Below, one piece after another: positions 13,430-17,487 of a stretch of 17,487 nt of DNA; position 1 is the first letter of the stretch, and each line of letters starts with the position of its first letter. The notes under the pieces are model-generated. The model searched no databases. It saw only the letters and a list, made by a program, of their open reading frames with translations, and had not been told where the DNA came from. Position numbers and translations under genes: made by a program. Origin of the DNA: Clostridia bacterium (lineage in GTDB: Bacteria > Bacillota > Clostridia > Oscillospirales > CAG-272); NCBI GenBank assembly GCA_017540285.1, contig JAFYBI010000184.1:1-17487 (forward strand), given 5' to 3'.

Positions 13430-14921
13430 CTCCGCGGAGGTCCACCAGCCCTTGTCCGAACAGGAGCCGAGCAGCGCGCGTGGACATGAGGACTTCGGCG
13501 GAAAACAGCGGGTAAATGCCCCACATGCCGCCGTCCCCGGTGCCGAACGCGTGCTGCACCGCGCCGAAGACGTTGTCCGGATTGACGAGATCGTCCTCCT
13601 TCATGAACGGCATGAGATCCGTGTACCATCCCTTCTCCCACAGGAGATCGATCGGTTCGCAGCTGTAAGGACCGAGCACGAGATCCGGACGGTAGGTGCC
13701 GGCCGTCATGTCCAGCGCGAGCTTTTTGTAACCCGCGGCGTAGTCGTCGTCCGTCTGGTAGACTGTGTAGTCCTCCACCACGGCGCGGCACTCCGGATGG
13801 GCGCGGTTGAAGACCGTGATCTGCCGCATGATTTCGGGGCCGATGCTGATGTTGCCGAGGTACGCCACCTTCACCGTGGGGATCGTCGAGAGGTCGACGT
13901 CCGGGATATGGCGGTAGAGCATCGGCGTGCGGATGTAGTCCCCCTCGTCGAGGCGTTCGGCGATGAGAAGCGTGTCCGCGTCGATGACCGCCACGAGTTC
14001 GGCGCTGGAACGGCTCAGATCGGAGTTCATGAAGTCGCAGACCGTCTCCGTCGCCGTTTCGCCGTCTTCGCCGACCGTCATTCCCATCACGCCGTTCTCG
14101 CCCACCGCGTAGAAATCATACCCCGCCCCGAAGAAGACGTTGTTGATGTTCGGCGGCAGGGGCTTTGCCGGCGCGAAGGAGGAAGTCTCCCGGTCGATCG
14201 CGGCGAAGCCCGATTTCCCGTTGAAGTATCCCGTGACGTAGACCCGCCCGTCGGAGGAGGCGGTCAGGGAGTTGATGAAGTCCTGCGCGGTGACGAGCCC
14301 CTTGCGGATGAAATCCGGGGTGAGGATCAGCACCTGCCGTTCGGACGCGAGGTAGAGGCAGCCGTCGCCGTCCGCCGCGAGATAATTGATGAAAAGCATC
14401 CCGTGCTCGGCGGGATCGAACTGCGGACTGAGGTCGTCGCTCACCGTCGTCTCACCCGTCGCGAGATCATAGCGGTTGAGGTAGATCTTCGTCTCCCCGC
14501 TCTCGAAATCCATGTCGGAGCGGAGGTAGGTCAGGGAGGTGTCGGAGAGGATGCCGCTCTCGACGTAGGTGTTCCCGTCGAGGGACAGATCCCGCCGCAC
14601 CGGCTCGCCGCCCTCCGTGAGGGTGAAGACGGCGGTGCGCTGGAGATAATGGATACTGCCGTCCGTGTCCTCCTGTTCCTCGGTCATCGAGGCGAGGCAG
14701 GTGAGGGTACCGTCCTTCCAGATCGGCGGCACGCCGGTGTTCAGGTTCCACTTTTCAGGGAGCGGGAACGCCGTTCCGCGGAAAACGTGTTCGAGGATGA
14801 CGGGCTCGCCGTCTTCGGTCAGGCCGGCGTCGTTTTTCGCCTTTTTCCCGCACCCGCCAAGCATGGCCGGAAGCAGGAGCAGGAGCGCGAGGATCGCCGA
14901 AAGAATGCGCGTGTGTTTCAT
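13170..14921 (-). CDS. N-terminal fragment of the frameshifted lipoprotein
   Basis: Open frame of 583 residues as it stands. Residues 1 to about 480 are homologous to the downstream-oriented paralogue: signal peptide to C24, propeller-like region to about 340, then VKVAYLGN and the solute-binding-like region with DDLVNPDN. The last hundred or so residues are out-of-frame, Arg/Pro-rich sequence that resembles nothing in the paralogue. If expressed, this would be a lipid-anchored protein missing the second lobe of its binding domain. Confidence 0.7.
   Translation of the reverse strand: MKHTRILSAILALLLLLPAMLGGCGKKAKNDAGLTEDGEPVILEHVFRGTAFPLPEKWNLNTGVPPIWKDGTLTCLASMTEEQEDTDGSIHYLQRTAVFTLTEGGEPVRRDLSLDGNTYVESGILSDTSLTYLRSDMDFESGETKIYLNRYDLATGETTVSDDLSPQFDPAEHGMLFINYLAADGDGCLYLASERQVLILTPDFIRKGLVTAQDFINSLTASSDGRVYVTGYFNGKSGFAAIDRETSSFAPAKPLPPNINNVFFGAGYDFYAVGENGVMGMTVGEDGETATETVCDFMNSDLSRSSAELVAVIDADTLLIAERLDEGDYIRTPMLYRHIPDVDLSTIPTVKVAYLGNISIGPEIMRQITVFNRAHPECRAVVEDYTVYQTDDDYAAGYKKLALDMTAGTYRPDLVLGPYSCEPIDLLWEKGWYTDLMPFMKEDDLVNPDNVFGAVQHAFGTGDGGMWGIYPLFSAEVLMSTRAARLLFGQGLVDLRGDARFCREPAGGRDAHPESLSGIRAVPPIRQERLRRVHRPGKSGLLVRQRGIPPVPPLSEDPADPRGIPENVPLPQPGPFGAVSAVP
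13472..13482. other. Frameshift site in a GCGCGCG run
   Basis: The plus strand reads CAGCGCGCGTG here. Homology to the paralogue switches reading frame across this alternating CG run. Adding one CG pair, or removing one base, would restore a continuous frame of about 784 codons. Confidence 0.7.
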
Positions 14922-15034
14922 GGGGAGACCTCCGTTTCTTGTATTCACCCTCTATAACCGCTCAAAGGGGCGAAACGTTACATCCTGTTGAAAACTTTTA
15001 TCCGCCGAACAGCAGCGTTCCGCCGCATTTCTCC
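14922..15034. other. 113-base spacer between the two paralogous lipoprotein genes
   Basis: It contains the GGAGG of the downstream gene (14929-14933). I found no T-tailed hairpin and no good promoter on the minus strand; the best -10-like box, TATAGA, has no matching -35. This favours one transcript through all three lipoprotein genes, started at 17455-17483. Confidence 0.5.
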
Positions 15035-17416
15035 TCATTTGTGCTCCGCCAGCCAGATCGACACGCGGGACTGGATGCGTTTCGCGCAGCTGTCGACCGA
15101 TGCCGCGCCGGCATAGAGGGCGGAGAGTTCTTCCGCAACGATAGCTGTGATTTCCTCATTCACAGCGGCGTCAAGCGGTGTGCCTGCCATGTCGAGGATC
15201 TCGTGCAGCTTCGTGCGGTCCTCCTCGCGGAAGAAGGAGACGATCCCCGGTTTTTCGAGTGTCCCCGGATCGGTCGGGTTTTCCGGGTCGCCGCGCTTCC
15301 TCTCGGACGATCCGTCGGCGTAGAAGCGGAACTCCGCGCCGCTGTCGATGGTTGTGTCAACGATCCAGTCGATCTGGGAGTACAGCGTCGGGAGGGGATC
15401 GTTGATCCCGCCGCTCACGCTGACCAGCATGCGGGGCTGTCCCTCGAAAAGGGAGCGGATCGCCCGCCATGCCTCGTCCGGGTGCTCGCTGAACGAGGTG
15501 AGGACGATGGCGTCGCGCATTTCCGCCTGAATGCCTGCGCCTGCCCGCTTTTCCGGCGTCGGGAGACCGATGAGGGTGCAGTCGTCCGTGCCGAAGAGGG
15601 CGGGAATGCCGAGCACCTTGGCCGGGGAGTCGATCGTCAAGTCGCGGAGCGCGATCCTGCCGGACCAGAAGCGTTCGGCCGCGGCATCGGGATCGGTGAG
15701 CGCGGGATCCTTCATCGCCTCCTCCAGCGAGGGAAGGGAGGCGAGAAGCGCGAGGATCCGCCGGAATGCCGGCCCGTCGAACGAACAGACGGCGGCATCT
15801 GCGTCGATAAATTCACCGAGCGCGCCGAAGGTCGTGAGGAAAAGAGCGAGGTATTCCCGGCAGGGAATCTGCGCGAAATCGACGCCCTCAGGAAGGCTTT
15901 CCACGAAATCGGCGAACCCGGAGGCGGTCCAGAAGCCGTCCTCTGCATATTGCCCAAGCAGGGATGTGGGCGCGGCGACCGTGACGAGGGTCACCTCCGT
16001 CGAGAGTGCGCGAATACCGCCGTGTTTGTCGCCGAAGACGTGTTTCACCGCACCGATGAGATTGTCGTGATTCACGAGATCGTCGGAGGAGAGATAGGGC
16101 GAGAGATCGGCGCAGAGATTCTTGGCGAAGAGCTGGCGGACGGTATCGCTTTCCGGCGTCGAGACGACGATATCGGGCCGGAAGACGCCGGTCACGATAT
16201 CCGTCGCGAGTCTGCGGTCAGCGGCATCCGGTTCGGAGGCGTTGCCGTAGCGGCTGTAATCCTCGACCTCGATGCGGACATCCTTCTGCGATTTGTTGAA
16301 CGCGACGATCTTTGACGTAAGCGTCGAATCGGCGGCGGTATAGGCAAGCGTGACAACGATGCGATCCGAGAGATTCGCGTCATCGGCACGCGTGTAGAGA
16401 GCGGGGGCATCTTGCCAGTATCCCTCTTCGTCCTGCTGCCTTTCCGTGAAAAGGAAGCGGTCCCGGTCGATCACGCCGCCGAAGGAGGCGGTCTCCCGGC
16501 TGACGTCCGACGCCGGATAATCCATCAGCGGGATCGACGCCGCCGAACCGTCCTCCTGCACTTCGATGCCGAAGATCCCGGCGTTCGTCATGTAATAGAT
16601 CTCCATGCCCGGCCCGAAGCAGGGATTGCCGAAACCTGTCAGCGGACAGCGGAACAGCTCGCTCAGGGTCCCGTTCTTCTTGTCGGCGGCGGAGACGGAG
16701 AGGAAGGTCTTGTTCCGTTCAAGGATCCAGGATGCCGCGCGGATCTCCCCGTCCTCCGTGACGCCGATCGTGCTGATCGAACCGTTTCCCGCCGGGATCG
16801 TCTTTTTATAGATGAAATCGTGCGAGAACACGAGGATCTCCTGCCATCCGGCGATCCAGATATCTCCGTCCGCATCGACGACGAGAAGGTTTGCCGACCC
16901 GCGTTCCGGATCGAAGAAGCTCCGAACGTCACCGCTCTCCACCGATTCCCCGGTCGTGCGGTCATAGCGGCCGAGGCGGTAGGTGCCGTCGGACTGGCCC
17001 GTGGTGTCATACTGGACCAGCGAGAACAGATAGGTGAAGGAATCTTCGTCCAGCCAGCCGCAGTAAACGCTCTGGTTGGAGGCGAAGGGAAGGGGCTCTT
17101 CCCGTACGATTCCGTCCGCCGTCGTGGAAATGAGGGAGGAGAGGATCGTCGGTTCCCATTTGTTTTCATCCTGGACTTGCTTCGTACCAAATTCAGTACA
17201 AAACACCGTCAGAACTTCTCCGTCTTCGTCCCATAGGGGCGGCACCGCATAAAGCTGAATGCTTCCCCGGCGTCCTTCCGGCATGACGAACGCTGTCCCA
17301 TCATAGCGGCTCCCGCGGACGATCTCCGTTTCTTCTTTTTTTCGGCACCCTGCGAGCAAAAGCGGCAGGCAGAGCGCGAATGCAAGCAGCGCTGCAAGGA
17401 TTCTTTTCGACAACAT
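15035..17416 (-). CDS. Large lipoprotein: propeller-like domain plus extracellular solute-binding-like domain
   Basis: A 793-residue surface lipoprotein. The signal ends in LLAGC (lipidated C24). Residues about 35-340 show repeated strand-turn-strand units with DGxx turns (VDADGDIWIAGWQEI, VTEDGEIRAASW), a propeller-like sensor or binding module. Residues about 350-790 resemble family-1 extracellular solute-binding proteins of ABC systems: VTLAYTAADSTLTSKIVAFNKS opens the first lobe, FRPDIVVSTPE and DDLVNHDN follow, and helical second-lobe segments run to the end. The C-terminus CAKRIQSRVSIWLAEHK is shared exactly with the frameshifted neighbour. The start is the ATG at 17416 with GGAGG (plus-strand 17425-17429) 8 bases away; an in-frame GTG at 17429-17431 overlaps that site and is rejected. 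No permease or ATPase is present. The ligand is unknown, and a peptide- or sugar-sensing role is only a guess. Confidence 0.88.
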   Translation of the reverse strand: MLSKRILAALLAFALCLPLLLAGCRKKEETEIVRGSRYDGTAFVMPEGRRGSIQLYAVPPLWDEDGEVLTVFCTEFGTKQVQDENKWEPTILSSLISTTADGIVREEPLPFASNQSVYCGWLDEDSFTYLFSLVQYDTTGQSDGTYRLGRYDRTTGESVESGDVRSFFDPERGSANLLVVDADGDIWIAGWQEILVFSHDFIYKKTIPAGNGSISTIGVTEDGEIRAASWILERNKTFLSVSAADKKNGTLSELFRCPLTGFGNPCFGPGMEIYYMTNAGIFGIEVQEDGSAASIPLMDYPASDVSRETASFGGVIDRDRFLFTERQQDEEGYWQDAPALYTRADDANLSDRIVVTLAYTAADSTLTSKIVAFNKSQKDVRIEVEDYSRYGNASEPDAADRRLATDIVTGVFRPDIVVSTPESDTVRQLFAKNLCADLSPYLSSDDLVNHDNLIGAVKHVFGDKHGGIRALSTEVTLVTVAAPTSLLGQYAEDGFWTASGFADFVESLPEGVDFAQIPCREYLALFLTTFGALGEFIDADAAVCSFDGPAFRRILALLASLPSLEEAMKDPALTDPDAAAERFWSGRIALRDLTIDSPAKVLGIPALFGTDDCTLIGLPTPEKRAGAGIQAEMRDAIVLTSFSEHPDEAWRAIRSLFEGQPRMLVSVSGGINDPLPTLYSQIDWIVDTTIDSGAEFRFYADGSSERKRGDPENPTDPGTLEKPGIVSFFREEDRTKLHEILDMAGTPLDAAVNEEITAIVAEELSALYAGAASVDSCAKRIQSRVSIWLAEHK
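15037..15089. repeat. Direct repeat copy B: near-identical 3' end of lipoprotein genes
   Basis: Partner of 12571-12623. Both encode AKRIQSRVSIWLAEHK followed by the stop. The two mismatches are G/C changes. Confidence 0.85.
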
Positions 17417-17454
17417 GACGTTTTCCTCCACCGTTTATCTTTGTTTACGGTAAC

Positions 17455-17483
17455 ATTATACACGAACGATGAAGTTTTGTCAA
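17455..17483 (-). promoter_or_regulatory. Perfect consensus sigma-A promoter of the lipoprotein cluster
   Basis: On the minus strand, TTGACA (17483-17478) and TATAAT (17460-17455) are separated by exactly 17 bases. The expected start is about 17448, giving a leader of about 32 bases. The imperfect palindrome GTTTACGGTAAC (17443-17454) directly follows the -10 box and could be an operator. Confidence 0.92.
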
Positions 17484-17487
17484 CCGA

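Larger units (their letters stand above)
12569..14921 (-). pseudogene. Frameshifted propeller/solute-binding-like lipoprotein gene
   Basis: Two overlapping reading frames together match the intact paralogue at 15035-17416 from end to end. The first gives the lipoprotein signal (LGGC, C24), a propeller-like half and the start of a family-1 solute-binding-like half. It leaves homology near residue 480, after SAEVLMSTR. The other frame continues at once with ALLGSCSDKGWWT, parallel to SLLGQYAEDGFWT in the paralogue, and runs to the shared end RIQSRVSIWLAEHK. Repaired length is about 784 residues, against 793. The shift lies at about 13474-13480 in a short GCGCGCG run and fits loss of one CG pair (or gain of one base). 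GGAGG (plus-strand 14929-14933) is 7 bases before the ATG at 14921. It could be a real inactivation, a reversible switch or a sequencing/assembly error. Confidence 0.85.

Noticed and set aside
13170..13480. Arg/Pro-rich tail of the 13170-14921 frame as a genuine domain
   Set aside because: It has no counterpart in the paralogue, and the other frame carries clear homology over the same bases.

Overview
The window looks like chromosomal DNA of a GC-rich (by eye about 60-65% GC) Gram-positive-lineage bacterium, most likely a Clostridia-type Bacillota. The reasons are strong GGAGG ribosome sites before nearly every gene, consensus TTGACA-N17-TATAAT promoters, many lipobox lipoproteins, and Bacillota-style CsoR, CopA, RNHCP and small four-cysteine proteins. 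No rRNA, tRNA, CRISPR array, insertion sequence or phage gene was seen. The species cannot be named from this sequence alone.

Layout. (1) 1-5462, plus strand: a compact housekeeping operon of a PBP2-type transpeptidase (5' end probably cut by the window edge), endonuclease III, CCA-adding nucleotidyltransferase, a 71-residue four-cysteine protein, and a diacylglycerol-kinase-family lipid kinase. Gaps are 40, -4, -8 and 13 bases. (2) 5473-6171, minus strand: a membrane-anchored Gly/Thr/Ser/Asn-rich protein that converges on the lipid kinase through a shared hairpin. (3) 6282-6593, plus: an RNHCP zinc-ribbon protein. (4) 6648-7532, minus: an RmlD-like SDR enzyme with its own extended -10 promoter. 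(5) 7777-8184, plus: a MazF-family toxin with no recognisable antitoxin beside it. (6) 8244-11274, plus: a copper-efflux operon, csoR-copA, driven by a perfect sigma-A promoter with two CsoR operators. (7) 11372-17416, minus: three lipoprotein genes that probably form one transcription unit. Two are paralogous propeller-like plus solute-binding-like lipoproteins, one of them frameshifted. The third is a shorter propeller-like lipoprotein.

How the genes work together. Region 1 combines cell-wall elongation, base-excision repair, tRNA 3'-end maturation and lipid phosphorylation. In the copper unit, CsoR should hold the promoter off until Cu(I) binds. CopA then exports Cu(I), and a CopZ-like chaperone domain delivers the metal. 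That chaperone is encoded in frame as the last 69 codons of copA, behind its own Shine-Dalgarno site and ATG, so it may be made both fused and free. The lipoprotein cluster has the parts of a surface ligand-binding system, but no permease or ATPase lies in the window.

The points most worth follow-up are the copA/copZ dual-product arrangement, the propeller/solute-binding lipoprotein family with its near-identical C-terminal tails and a frameshift in a CG dinucleotide run, and the antitoxin-less MazF with an in-frame micro-ORF just upstream.
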